Positions 47,489-58,569 of a stretch of DNA of 64,000 bases are shown here, one piece after another. The DNA lies in contig RPFO01000231.1 in assembly GCA_009746045.1 (NCBI GenBank), positions 346,388 through 410,387 on the forward strand, in the 5' to 3' direction. Numbering within the stretch: position 1 is the first letter of the stretch; each line of letters begins with the position of its first letter. Source of the DNA: Mesostigma viride. Its lineage: Eukaryota; Streptophyta; Mesostigmatophyceae; Mesostigmatales; Mesostigmataceae. Below the pieces are notes generated by a model. The model searched no databases. It was not told the DNA's origin and was given only the letters and a program-made list of their open reading frames with translations. Position numbers and translations under genes: made by a program.

Positions 47489-48864
47489 ATGGCGGAATAC
47501 GACTCATCCCAGCAATCACAAGCGTCCGCGGCCCTGCACCAACTCGCTGATGAAGACATGGCGTCATTGGAAACACCCTTGCACGCTATGCCGGACGCCA
47601 CTGTCAGCATCCAGCCGCTCCACTCCACCGCTCCGCCGAACAGCGACCCTGCCATGGATACCCGCGAGGAGGCCTTTTCTGTCGAGGAAGCTGCCGCATT
47701 TTTACCTGGCAAATGGCCAGGCCTTAACGCCATCATGCGCCTGTCCCGAGCTGCCGCCCTCACCATCCTGCACCTGGCTGCCGAGAAAAAGTGCGAGATC
47801 CGGGACTGCAACCAACAGGTTACCCACCTGTCGGACTTTCTCCACGACAACCCCGACGACACCGACCTCTGCCTCGCAGTCTGGTGGACGTGCTCCCGTC
47901 TTTCCGACAGCGCCCTTGAGCGCTTTGTCATGGCCTCTCTGGACCTGGGAACCGACCCCACTGTTGCTGCCGCCATCGGCATCACCGCAAAGCAAGTCGT
48001 CAATACCTGCTTCGATCACCTCCGGGCCTCCCTCCTCAACGCTGCCCTCAACCCTGTCCACAACCACCTCGCCACCCACCACGCCCATTCCTCACACGCC
48101 GACACCTCCATCCACTCCGCCATCACCCACATTGCAGCAGGACTGCAGCATGCAGCAGCAGCAGCTCCTCCACCAGCTCCAGCAACAACTTGCCGCCTCC
48201 ATAACTCCTGCCACCTATATGACCACCTAATAATATGCCGCCACGCTTCAGAACCCTACGGAGCTCACTTCAACGAAATCAAAACAGCCGTCAAGGCCAG
48301 CACACGGGATGCTATGCACGAACCCATTCGCTCATGCAGTATTGTGCATGGTACGTGGCGTCCCCTCCAACGTCAACGATGCACGCCTGGGCACCTACCT
48401 CCGGGGCGACCCCTTCCTGGGGAAGCTCGGCGTGGCCCAAAGCGTCGTCATCAAAACGGCACGACGGCTCGGCAGCCCCACCGCCCCTGCCGGTCTTGGT
48501 GGAATTCCACCGCAAGGAGGACAAACTGCAGGTGCAGAAGGCCCGCCGGAACCTCCACGATACCCAACTGAGCATCGACGATTACTATACCCCGGAGCAG
48601 CTTGAGGCCCGGGCTGCCGCCCTGAACCGGCCGGAGGTCCACGAGGCTCGCCGGGCAGCCAAGCAGGCCAACCCGCAACTACGGTGCAGCATCTATGCCC
48701 GCCTCTTTAATGGCGTCTTCATCGTCCGCATTAACGGCCAGGACCTTCCTCCAATGACGGCGACCCCCATGGATACCGCCGTGCCAGCGCCCCAGCCCCC
48801 TGCTCGGCCCCCGCCGTCACCGCCATCGCCACCGGCATCGACGGTCACCTGTGTTACGTCCTAA
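47489..48864 (+). pseudogene. LINE-A ORF1 (RNA-binding protein), frame-broken
   Basis: From Met 47,489 one frame is open for about 250 codons, with an Ala/His-rich helical region near its end. Near 48,235-48,300 the likely coding passes to the frame of 48,309-48,605, which contains an RRM-like stretch (V-R-G-V-P-S-N-V; V-V-I-K-T-A-R-R-L). Near 48,490 it passes to the frame of 48,235-48,864 (V-E-F-H-R-K-E-D-K-L; L-T/S-I-D-D-Y-Y-T-P-E-Q). The last part matches the usual C-terminal domain of LINE ORF1 proteins with its D-x-x-T-P-E-Q signature. The function would be RNA binding and chaperone activity in the element RNP. Confidence 0.65.
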
Positions 48865-49619
48865 ACCTCTACCGCCACCTCTACCTCTACCCGGCTTAAC
48901 GCTACCTAAACTAGTAAGGCCACCTCTAGTTAAACCCCTAGCGAAAGACGAACGAGACGATCCAGATCTCAATGCATTTACGTACGTGCTACTATAATAC
49001 GCCATAAGCCATTTACACAAACCCGTTTACTCCAGGAATAGAGGAAGGAAACACAACTACACTGCCATGACCCAAGCTAATATGTGTTAATTCATTTAAC
49101 ACACGCCGAGTGCCAACACGAGGGGTAGAACGTGCATAAATGATCACCAACGGTCCAGCATGCTCGGGCCGACATGGCCCTCGCCTACAATTGCACAGAT
49201 GCACGCTGGTCCACTACATTCTACCCGAAGGATAAGGACCACTACTAAAGTACGCGGCGCGACGCCAAAAGCATCCAATGCACCACGGTACCGTTATGAG
49301 GACAACAGTGTCCCAGTACAAACTACACGTAAACCTAGAAACGACCGAGGCAAAAGACCTAATTTACGTCCGTAACTACAACGAATTGTTACGCGACGTA
49401 ACAACCTGCTCCCCAGCACGTGTGGGGATCCGCCGGGGCAACTTCAGCTCAGGTATGGCTGCCAGGCTTGGCCGTCCCCCTAATAAATTCGTTTGCTTTG
49501 CACCTGAGCCGGAGCCCGCGCTGCGAACCCTTCTCTCCTATCAATGACGACGCTCGCGGCCCCGCGGCTCCGGCGGCGGCTCTAGCAGTGGGATCTGCCT
49601 AACTTCCCTTCCCGCCCCT
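48865..49619 (+). other. Spacer between LINE-A ORF1 and ORF2
   Basis: About 750 nt with no protein recognised. It is unusually long for an inter-ORF spacer and may include an old insertion. Confidence 0.45.
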
Positions 49620-52600
49620 TTGCCTTCGCAGCCCTCGGGCTGTCGGAGAGAGAGCAACGGGTCGGCAGTGAGCCAGGTTCGCCCCGCCTCGCGCGGCCGC
49701 CTCCGAAACCTCCGGCTCAGACTGCACGCATTTCTTATGCATGCAGACGCAGACTCATTCTACCTGGCCACCCGAGCCAACCGTCGGCGTCGCCTCGACG
49801 CGTTGGCAGGAAGAATTGAAACGGTGATTGAAAGCATAAGTCCCCAACCCGCCCCCCCTACCCCACCACCTCCACCCCCACCCCCATCACCACCCTGCTC
49901 CATCTCCGCCCCCACCCCCGCCTGCACCCCCCTTTTCGGTCAACGCGCGCCCTTGGTCATCGCCACCTTCAACGCCCGCACGCTCCAGCCCGACGCTGAC
50001 CGCTGTCACTGCCTGCACAGTGACGACTGTCAGTGCCATCGAGTCTCCAATCTTATTGGTTTCTGCATCGACAATAATATCGCCATCCTGGGAATCCAAG
50101 AACACAGGCGCACTGCATCGGCCCGCGGATCAACTGCCCTTGTTGCTGACGACATCGACGGCTGGCGGTTCTACTACGGAGGCGGCGACGGCACCGGGAA
50201 CGGGGGCGTCGGTCTCCTCTGCTCCCCGCTCGCCGTACGCCACATGGGCGAACCCCAGCTGGTCAACGCTCGGCTCCTTGTGGCCACTTTTCATTCGATG
50301 GAGGGCCACTCGACCTACGCCCTGACGGTGGGCGTTGGTTACGCACCCCACTCCGGCCACCCAGAACAAGACCGCAAGGACTTCTTTGCAGCGCTGGAGA
50401 ACCTGGCGAACGGCATCCCTGGTCGCAACTACCTCGCTCTGCTGCTGGACGCCAACGCCACGCTACCACCGGGTACTGGCGGATGTCAGCACGCCCCCAA
50501 CGGTACGGTCTCCAATGCCAACACTGAACTTTTTGCTGATTTGCTTACGACATGCGATTTGGTCACTGCCAACACCGCTTTCCACATAGTCCAGATGCTT
50601 TGGTCACACACACCTCGCCAACTGGCACTGAACGCTGCATTGACTATGTTGTAATGCGCAAGCGTCATCAAGGATCTGTACTAGCTGCTCGCTCTCGCAT
50701 GTGATCCCCCTGGTGCGCTCCGATCATCGCATCGTCACCGCCCGCATCCGCCTGCGATTCCCCTCGCCCTTTCGTAAGCACGTGGCACCACCTGATTTGC
50801 GCACACTTCAGTTGCTCGAGAAATCTGACGACGCTCTGGAGGACTTCCCTGAAAAACGCGCCCACAAGCGCGCGGCAGAGGCGTTCGTCGACGCGCTGGA
50901 CATCCCGGCCAGCCACGCCCAGCTGTTCGCTGCCGGCCCGGCATCGGCCCTTCGGCACCTCGCTGACAAGCTGCCCGCGGCCGGGGCCCTACTGCCCCCC
51001 CGCCGCCCGCCCCGCTTCACCAGCCTGCACCGGCTCCCCGCCGTCATCCAGGCCCGGCAAGCCCTGCGCGACAACAGCGACCCCGCCCGCTACGCCCGCC
51101 TCAAAGCCGATTACCACTCGGCCATCCGGCAGGCGACCAAGGAGCAGGAGGACCTTCATGTCCGCGAGTACTTCGCCCACCTCAAGGACCAGCACGGCAA
51201 GTACGCCTGGACCCGCCTGCGTCACGCCCAACGGCCCGCCGGCGGCGCGCAGCCGGCGCCGCGGACGCTCTCTGGCTCACCGCAGCAGCAGCTCGACCAG
51301 TGGTATTCCTCCCAGTCCCGGCTGCTCGGCGCCCCCCCGCCGCCTCCGCCGCTTGGCCCTCTGGCGGCCGCACGCCTGGCAGTAGCGCCTGCGGACGTCC
51401 CTGCGCCGCCCACGCCGCCCGCCGCTGAGCAGGACTACACGTACCCAGCCCTGACGGAACCCCTGGCCGACCCCAACGAGCTCCCGCCGTTCACCGAGCT
51501 CGAGCTGAGCACCGCCGCCAAGCAACTCCGCTTCTATGCCGCCGTTGGACCTGACCAGCTCCCAGCCCCGGTGATTAAGCTGACGGCGCTCACGGGGTTC
51601 CTGCTTGACGTCTGCAACCGGATCCTGCTTGCCGACGCGCCGCCGATTCCTGAGTGGCAGCACAGCTACCGTATTATGCTGTACAAAAACAAAGGTTCCC
51701 CTGACGACCCCGCCAACTACAGAGGAGTCTGCATCCAGAGCGCCGCACTCAAGTTGTTCATGCGCATGATCCTCAACCGCCTTCGTTCTGCTCTCGACTG
51801 TCACCTTGGGGAAAGTCAAATGGGCTTCCGTCCTGGGCGCAACACCGTCATGGCCATTTTCGTCGCGCGTCGCCTCTTCGAGGAAATCGCTCTCCTGCAA
51901 CCTGGTGAGTTTCCCGCCATCCTGATCTTCGTCGACTTCATCAAGGCTTTTGATTCTGTCCTCTGGGACGCTCTATGGGCTGTACTTGCTCGCGCTCGCG
52001 TCCTCACTCCCCTGATTACCGTCATCCGCACGCTGTATGAGGGGTCGACCACTTCGGTGCGCACTCAACACGGCATTACCCGCCATGCCCACTGCAGACC
52101 GGCGTCCAGATGGCAGGGTTGCGTCCTGTCGCCGTACCTGTTTATTATTGTACCTGTTTATTATTGTAGTGGATTATGTTATGCGCCAGGCGCGTGCTCA
52201 CTTTGCTAGCATTGCAGGCCGTGCCCCTGGCCTAGCGATCCCGAACGAGCTTGGGGAAGGGGGGCCGACTAACAAGCAGAATTTACTAGCTGACTCTCAT
52301 TTATGCCGACGACATCACGCTCATCGAGAAGCCGGAGTCTGCCCAACTTTGGCTGGACTGCCTGGCGCTCGAGGCCCGGGCGGTTGGTCTAGAAATCAGC
52401 CCCAAAACGGAGGCCCTGGCCCTCGGCATGGCAGGGCCCCCACCCACACTCCGCCTCTTAGTAGACGATGCCGAGGTCAACTACCCTCCTTCAGGCCGCT
52501 TCAAGCTGCTCGGCAGTTGGCTTCCCGACTGCGAGGACGACATGACGACACGGATCGGCATGGCGTGGGCGCACCTCCATGACCACCGCCGCTGGTGGAG

Positions 52601-53207
52601 CAACCCCGCCCTACCCCGGATCGTCAAGCGTGACCTCTTCAAGGTCGTCATTCTGACGATCCTGACCTACGGCGCCGAGACGTGGACACTGATGCAGGAG
52701 CTGGAGCAACGACTCGACGGCGCCGTCACCAAGATGCTGCGCAAGGCCCTTAACATCCCCTTTGGTTTGCACATTAGTAATGAGGATTTGTACGCTGATT
52801 TGCCCTATGTTTCCCACATTATTAGGCACAGGCGCCTGGGCCTAGCCGGGCACCTGGCCTGCACAGATCAGGTAGATACATCAGATAGACTAGCTGGCAC
52901 CAAGCCCGCCCAGCCTGGGCGATATGTCCTCACCTGGCGTGCCCCCGGCCGCGCGCGGCAGGGCCGCCACCCGTGGACTTTTCGTGATAGACTCGGCATG
53001 GACATGTGCTACACTAGACGTGACGGGCTCACCCCCGGGCAGCCTCCTGGTTTGTCTGTAATATGGAGGCAGATGGTGCGCAAGGATAGATGGCAAGTAG
53101 TGATGAAGGAGACCACCCCCAAGCCTGTGGGGGCTCCGCGTGTGACCAAGTATGGCATTCATAGCGATTCGGGCCGCGGTGCCCACACCCCTGTAACTAG
53201 GACCTAG
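49620..53207 (+). pseudogene. LINE-A ORF2 (endonuclease-reverse transcriptase), frame-broken
   Basis: An N-terminal Pro-rich stretch is followed by the endonuclease (I-A-T-F-N-A-R-T-L; L-G-I-Q-E-H-R; later R-S-D-H-R-I-V after frame shifts between about 50,585 and 50,700). The RT lies at about 51,500-52,340 (Y-R-G-V-C-I-Q-S; M-G-F-R-P-G-R; I-F-V-D-F-I-K-A-F-D-S; Y-A-D-D at 52,302-52,313). A 16-bp tandem duplication (52,135-52,150/52,151-52,166) and an extra T just before the Y-A-D-D block break the RT. The final 260 codons (52,428-53,207) are open to the end and contain Y-G-A-E-T-W and G-H-L-A. The element class is clear. The clade is not assigned. Confidence 0.82.
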
Positions 53208-53216
53208 ATAGCTTAT

Positions 53217-53517
53217 ACCATCCATTCCATCCCATGTTCCGCTCCCACTGAGGGCTTATGCTCACGTGACGCAGTCACGTGTCTATTAATTAATTAATTA
53301 ATCCATTCCATCCCATGTTCCCCTCCCACTGAGGACTTATGCTCACGTGACGCAGTCACGTGTCTATTTTAATTAATTAAATAATCCATTCCATCCCATG
53401 TTCCCCTCCCACTGAGGACTTATGCTAACGTGACGCAGTCACGTGTCTATTAATTAATTAATTAATTAATTAATTAATTAATTAATGCATAATTAATTAA
53501 TTGATTAATTAATTAAT
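53217..53517 (+). repeat. Triple 3' UTR unit and (TTAA)n tail of LINE-A
   Basis: The unit CCATTCCATCCCATGTTCC to the CACGTGAC-GCA-GTCACGTG hairpin (53,263-53,281 in the first) and TTAATTAATT is present three times (to 53,302, 53,385 and 53,517). The third unit has one base changed in the stem (TAACGTGAC). The last tail is longest. Confidence 0.9.
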
Positions 53518-53660
53518 GCCTCCGTTTAGAGATCGTGTAGCACATATTCCTTGCTGGGCCCCAGTGGGTGGAGGTGGAAGAAGCCGCGTAATCGAACTAA
53601 CCTAACTCTAAGCTATCTAGTCTAGAAAATCCTAACTACACTACTCAGCAACAGTGTGCA

Positions 53661-54813
53661 TTTGGGAGTGCGCTTTGGGACATCCTCGAGCTGTTCCGGA
53701 TCCCCCGCCCCCTTATTGCTGTCATCCGCAACCTGTATGAAGGGTCCACCACTTCGGTGCGCACTTCTTACGGGACCGCGCCACCATGCCCTTTACAGAA
53801 GGGTGTATGGCAGGGCTGCGTGCTGTCGCCCTACCTGTTTATTACTGTGGTCGAATACGTAATGATTCAGGCGCGCAAGCGATTTGCCCGCATCGTGGGT
53901 AGGGAACCAGGGGTGCAGGTTGCTAACAAATTCTGGCATGGCGGAGCGGACACGGAGATTCGGCTGGCAGACATCATCTACGCAGACGACACCACCCTCT
54001 TCGAGGACACTGGGCACGTGCAGACATGGCTTGACTGCCTGGCTATCGAGGCTCGGGCAGTGGGGCTTGAGGTCAGCAAGAAGACAGAGGCCCTGGCGGT
54101 TGGGCTCACCCACTCACCGCCACCCCTCTATCTCCTCGACGGCTCTCAAGTCCTGTATCAGGACCGCGTCAAGCTGCTGGGCAGCCTGCTCCCCAGCTGC
54201 GAGGTCGATGTGGACCATCGCATCTCCCTCGCCTGGCACGCTTTACGCCAGTACCGGGCCCTGTGGCGCAAGCCCCTGGGCAAGATCGTTAGATCGAGAA
54301 ACAGAACCTGTTCAAGGTCCTCGTCCTTCCTGTTCTCACGTATGGGGCCGAGACGTGGACCCTCACCGCCGACCTGGCCCGCAAGCTGGACGGCGCGGTC
54401 ACCAACATGCTGCGTTCCATTTTCAGAGTAGGATATGCTGCTCATGTCCGCAATGAGGACCTGTACCAGGGCATGCCATATATCACCAGCAGCGGAGCCT
54501 GCAGCTAGTAGGGCACCTAGCTCGCACCAACCAGGTAGACACCTCACGTGGCCCCCCCGCAGGACTGCGACCAGCTCAGCCTGGCCGGCACCTCCTGACG
54601 TGGGCCGGGCCCCCTGATGTTAGACGCCGCAAGGCCCGCACCTTCAAAGAACAGCTAGTAGAGGACATGGGGGGCCTAGGCCTCTCCGTGATTTGGAAGA
54701 AGATGATGGACAAGGCCAAGTGGGCCCAGGTCATAGAGGACAACGAGCCCCCCCCTGTGGGGAAGCGCCCGCGTGTGCAAACCCGTGGGAGGCACACCAG
54801 ACAGCTCCCCTAG
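53661..54813 (+). pseudogene. ORF2 fragment of LINE-B
   Basis: Open from the truncation point: A-L-W-D-I-L-E-L, L-Y-E-G-S-T-T-S-V-R-T, G-C-V-L-S-P-Y-L-F, catalytic Y-A-D-D at 53,979-53,990 and K-L-L-G-S-L-L-P. A frame change near 54,285 leads to T-Y-G-A-E-T-W-T-L. A second near 54,480 leads to the C-terminal part (L-V-G-H-L-A-R-T-N-Q-V; L-S-V-I-W-K-K-M) and the TAG at 54,811. It lacks the endonuclease and the RT fingers, so it is non-functional. Confidence 0.85.
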
Positions 54814-54990
54814 GGCATCGTTAGGCTGTCTAGATAGATGTTGTAGTTAGAATGCTGTTAGATAGATGTCGTAGGTAGCTGATGTAGATAGATTAGACCG
54901 GTAGGACTGTTTGCACCCATCCAACCATCCATCGGGGTTAATGCTCCGTGACTCCCCAACGGGAGCACGAGTCTAATTAATTAATTAATT
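53661..54990 (+). mobile_element. LINE-B, 5'-truncated copy of a second related LINE
   Basis: Flanked by the 11-bp duplication AACAGTGTGCA (53,650-53,660 and 54,991-55,001). It starts inside the RT and ends with a CTCCC-CAAC-GGGAG mini-hairpin (54,952-54,965) and (TTAA)n. It is clearly diverged from LINE-A at the protein level. Confidence 0.9.
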
Positions 54991-55010
54991 AACAGTGTGC
55001 AACATACAGG

Positions 55011-55328
55011 AATAGACTCGGCATGGACATGTGCCACACTAGACGTGACGGGCTCACCCCCGGGCAGCCTCCTGGTTTGTCTGTAATATGGAGGCAGATG
55101 GTGCGCAAGGATAGATGGCAAGTAGTAATGAAGGAGACCACCCCCAAGCCTGTGGGGGCTCCGCGTGTGACCAAGTATGGCATTCATAGCGATTCGGGCC
55201 GCGGTGCCCACACCCCTGTAACTAGGACCTAGATAGCTTATACCATCCATTCCATCCCATGTTCCCCTCCCACTGAGGACTTATGCTCACGTGACGCAGT
55301 CACGTGTCTATTAACTAATTAATTAATT
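55011..55328 (+). mobile_element. LINE-A 3'-end fragment with target duplication
   Basis: Near-identical to 52,996-53,300 of LINE-A, ending in the CACGTG hairpin and TTAA tail. It is flanked by AACATACAGG (55,001-55,010 and 55,329-55,338). A 69-codon ORF across it (55,023-55,232) is the remains of the ORF2 C-terminus. Confidence 0.9.
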
Positions 55329-55367
55329 AACATACAGGGATGTAAAGGACCGGCTGGATCGCGTAGT

Positions 55368-55627
55368 ATCAAGGAGACAACCAGCGCAGGCCAGAAATCG
55401 GGAGAATCCGGACCATGGTAGCTCGAGCCTGCCGTTATCTTGTCCGCGTGTTCGAGTCGTTCAGGATGATGAAGATGAATGGTGATGGAAATGTGTATCC
55501 TTGTGCATTAAAATTATGGCTGGCCGGCTTACGTGTAGAGCGACTAGATGACCTAAACGGTGGGGCCGGAAACAGCATGCTTGATCAGGGCGTGTGTTTC
55601 GAGCCTAACTGGCTGGGAGTGTCTAGT
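55368..55627. repeat. Left arm of a large inverted repeat
   Basis: 260 nt starting ATCAAGGAGACAACC and ending GGGAGTGTCTAGT. It is the reverse complement of 55,967-56,222 with roughly 8% mismatches. ORFs in both arms mirror each other and are not believed to be genes. Confidence 0.88.
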
Positions 55628-55966
55628 ACTGGCCGGGAGTATCTCCGCATGCACATCTGAACCCTGTGATGCCAGATCTCCTTTGCGGACGTTCCGAGCT
55701 TGACACTGGATTCGTTGTCCACATCGTCGCGTCGCTGCAGCATGCAACATGATGTTTTCTGGCATACGCGGGCTTTTGGTTCCCGCCGCACATTTGAAAG
55801 TGCTGTCCTCCGGATTTTTGCCTTTGCACCGTGTGCAGTTCTTGGACGTTTGGAATCATGGCATGGCTAACGTAATGACTGACTAGCTAGACCTTTTCAG
55901 TGGTTTTCCATCTGCGGGTATTTCCTCGTAAATGGTGGGAGAGCGATCGCAGCAAATGTGCTCACC
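55628..55966. other. Spacer of the inverted repeat
   Basis: 339 nt, unique, with no protein or RNA gene recognised. Confidence 0.6.
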
Positions 55967-56222
55967 ACTAGACACTCCCGGCCAGCTAGGCTGGAAACAC
56001 ACGCCCTGATCAAGCAAGCTGTTTCCGGCCCCACCGTCTAGGTCATCTAGTCGCTCTACACGTAAGCCAGCCATAATTCCAATGCACAAGGATACACATT
56101 TCCATCTCCATTCATATTCATCGTCCTGAACGACTCGAAAACGCGGACAAGATAGCGGCAGGCTCGAGCTACCATGGTCCGGATTCTCCCGATTTCTGGC
56201 CTGCGCTGGTTGTCTCCTTGAT
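55967..56222. repeat. Right arm of the large inverted repeat
   Basis: 256 nt, ending GGTTGTCTCCTTGAT. With the left arm it could form a foldback element or foldback RNA. GATGTAAAG occurs at 55,339-55,347 and 56,220-56,228, but the arms are not symmetric about it. Confidence 0.88.
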
Positions 56223-58569
56223 GTAAAGCTCTACATGTGCTCCTCGTGTCCCCAACGGGACCGCGCGTAGTTAATTTATTACGTAGCATTTTGGCACGAG
56301 ATCAAAATTGTAAACACAGCTTGCATGTCCATCCATCTGGGAACATCGAAACGGCCCGAGGAGCTCCGTGGGCACATGGTGGACACTGGGTTGTCTCAGA
56401 AAAGTACTGTTGTCTTATTAACATACAAAACGATCGCTTTAAACAGGGAAGATGTCGGTGCGCCTTTTTGAACCGGGCCCGCAGACGCCCCGCGCCTTCC
56501 GAGAAACTGAAAAAGCATTCATGCTGCCCCCAGGGTTTGTAGCTCTGCTCCCACCCAGCAGCAATGAACCAGCCAGTAAACAAACCAACACTGTTGGTCG
56601 ACTCAGGCAAGGTACCTGTGGAATGCCAACTACTACTTATTCTAAACATACACATACGAGCAACACTCAAGAGGTTTGCCAAACTAAAACCACGTAACAC
56701 CAGAAATGCCGGCTATCCTTTCTCCCTCCTTCCCCCCTTTTTCCCACTTTGCTCCCCCCACTCCCTTGATGATCCTTGGCCCGGAGCATGCAGCACATGG
56801 TGGCACAGCGCTGACCATCACACACCGCATGCCCTCACACCATCGCGGTTCGAAGACCTTCTCCTTTCCCCCGGGACCTCCCCCCTTCAAGGAGCCACAA
56901 TCAGATATGCAACCTGACAATTCTTAGGCCGTAGGGACATCCATAGTTCTAGTTGCCCAGTTAGATATGCAACCTGACAATTCTGAGGCCGCAGGGACAT
57001 CCATAGTTCTAGTTGCCGCAATGCCGCAATTAGATATGCGACATGAGCATTCTTAGGCCGTAAGAACATCCATAGTTGTGTTGCTGGCCACGTGGTCGGG
57101 CATAGCTAGCATGTCGGGCATAGCTAGCGCAGTGGGGCGATGCGAGGACAGCCCCCACCATGCTGCGCTTATTTTAAGCTTATGCTGCCAGACGCAGCTG
57201 CAGCCACCCAGCTGAGCACACCACCTGCTGGCCTCTGCAACACCCAGTCGTTGTCCGCGGTGTCATCAGCTGGGTGCTGTCGTCCGCCCACTCTGCGTTG
57301 CCATGGTGACCGCCCAGCCAGCATTTATCCTGGCGACTGCCCAGCCTCTAGTTGCCACCTTCTGCCCAGTCAGCGATGCTAACGGCGGCCACCCAGCCAG
57401 CCAACCATCTCCTCCCCCCCCCACCCCACCCCAGCCAGGTCCTCCTAGCAAGGAAAAGTGCGATCGCCTCAGCTTTGGATGTCTCTATCAGCAACTAGCG
57501 TGGTCTCGATTAGCCCAGGACCGTCCTCCCTGGGATAGTCATGGGGTGTGTGCGCAGCCTTGCTCAGGACTCGGGATGTCTCATCATCTATTATTGACGG
57601 TGTTGTTCAACTGACTCTGGGTTACCGAACATCAAGGGCCCACTCTCCCGTAACGGTTGCTGGCTTACGGTCGGGGATAACCCCTCTAAAGACCATTCCT
57701 TGCACTCACCCACCTCGATGGAGGGTTTAGGGTCCATTCTTCCCTGAGGACCGCCGCTCCCCGAACGACACCTCCTTGCACGACACCTCCTTGCACTCTC
57801 AGACCCCGATGTCGCCGTCTGCACGGCAAACTAGAAAGGGCCTCAGGATTTCCCTCCGCGCCCATCCCCGAACGACGCCAAGAAACAAAGGCAGAAACAA
57901 AGGTATAGAGACGGGGCCGACGGCACACGTCATTCGTACCGGCACGCGTCGCCAGCATCGCAAGCGATTTCATGACAATCCCTTCAACTTTCTGGGGATG
58001 CCTGCGCTGCCAATCCTGCCACGCTGTTCAGGGTGACATGCGCCCTTGGCCACGCAGACCGGGCATGATGCCATAACGAAATGCACAGAACTGTACGGCA
58101 TTGCGAGGCAAAGAAGTGGACCAGCGGTGATCTTCTAATTTATGCACCGGCAAAACTAGTAAATCACCCCTGATGGAAAGGGGTGCCCTCATGCATCTTC
58201 CCCTGGTTCCTTAACCCCCTGGCTCGCAGCGCCCGCAGCAGAGCTTGCCTAGGGCAGCCTCAACGTTGCCGCTGCGGCAAGCAAGCACGCAAACCACAGT
58301 ACCGCCCCCAACGTGGTACCAGGGCCAACGCGGAACGAGTACTAAGTTACGCGAAATACATGCGGGGGCAGCGAAAACAGAGAGTAAATATGCCCGAGGT
58401 CCAACGTGCGATACATTGAAACAGAGGGTGCCGCCTCCAAAACGTTTCCAGTCAACGCGGTCCGCCTCAAAAAGATTTTTCAATCATCCAAAAAATTTTC
58501 CAGCGGCCTGTTTCGCTTCCCCCCTCAGCTGGGGAAAACAGACTGCCGAGGGGTAAAGATATTTCCCCC
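56223..58569. other. Intergenic region, no gene recognised
   Basis: Begins with a degraded 3' end like that of the small TTAA insert (GTCCC-CAAC-GGGAC at 56,248-56,261, then GTAGTTAATTTATT). It contains a 60-bp tandem repeat (56,903-57,087) and Pro-codon-like C-rich text at about 57,410-57,440. No ORF resembles a protein family. Confidence 0.5.
56903..57087. repeat. Tandem repeat, three copies of 60-69 bp
   Basis: Units start at 56,903, 56,963 and 57,032 with AGATATGC and share ACATCCATAGTT. The second is longer by a GCAATGCCGC insertion, and the third is more diverged. Confidence 0.85.

Larger units (their letters stand above)
47206..53517 (+). mobile_element. LINE-A, near-full-length APE-type non-LTR retrotransposon (inactive)
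   Basis: Carries ORF1, ORF2 (apurinic-type endonuclease, reverse transcriptase, C-terminal conserved region) and a 3' UTR repeated three times before a long (TTAA)n tail. The 5' boundary is uncertain. It is preceded by CCATTCC and TTCCTGGGTGGG tandem text. Several frame breaks and a 16-bp tandem duplication inactivate ORF2. No target duplication could be found. Confidence 0.8.

Noticed and set aside
49887..51900. Long minus-strand ORFs inside LINE-A ORF2
   Set aside because: They are by-products of the GC-rich third positions of ORF2. The plus-strand frames carry endonuclease and RT motifs.
55415..56289. Mirror-image ORFs as a duplicated gene pair
   Set aside because: They arise from the two arms of the inverted repeat and resemble no protein family.
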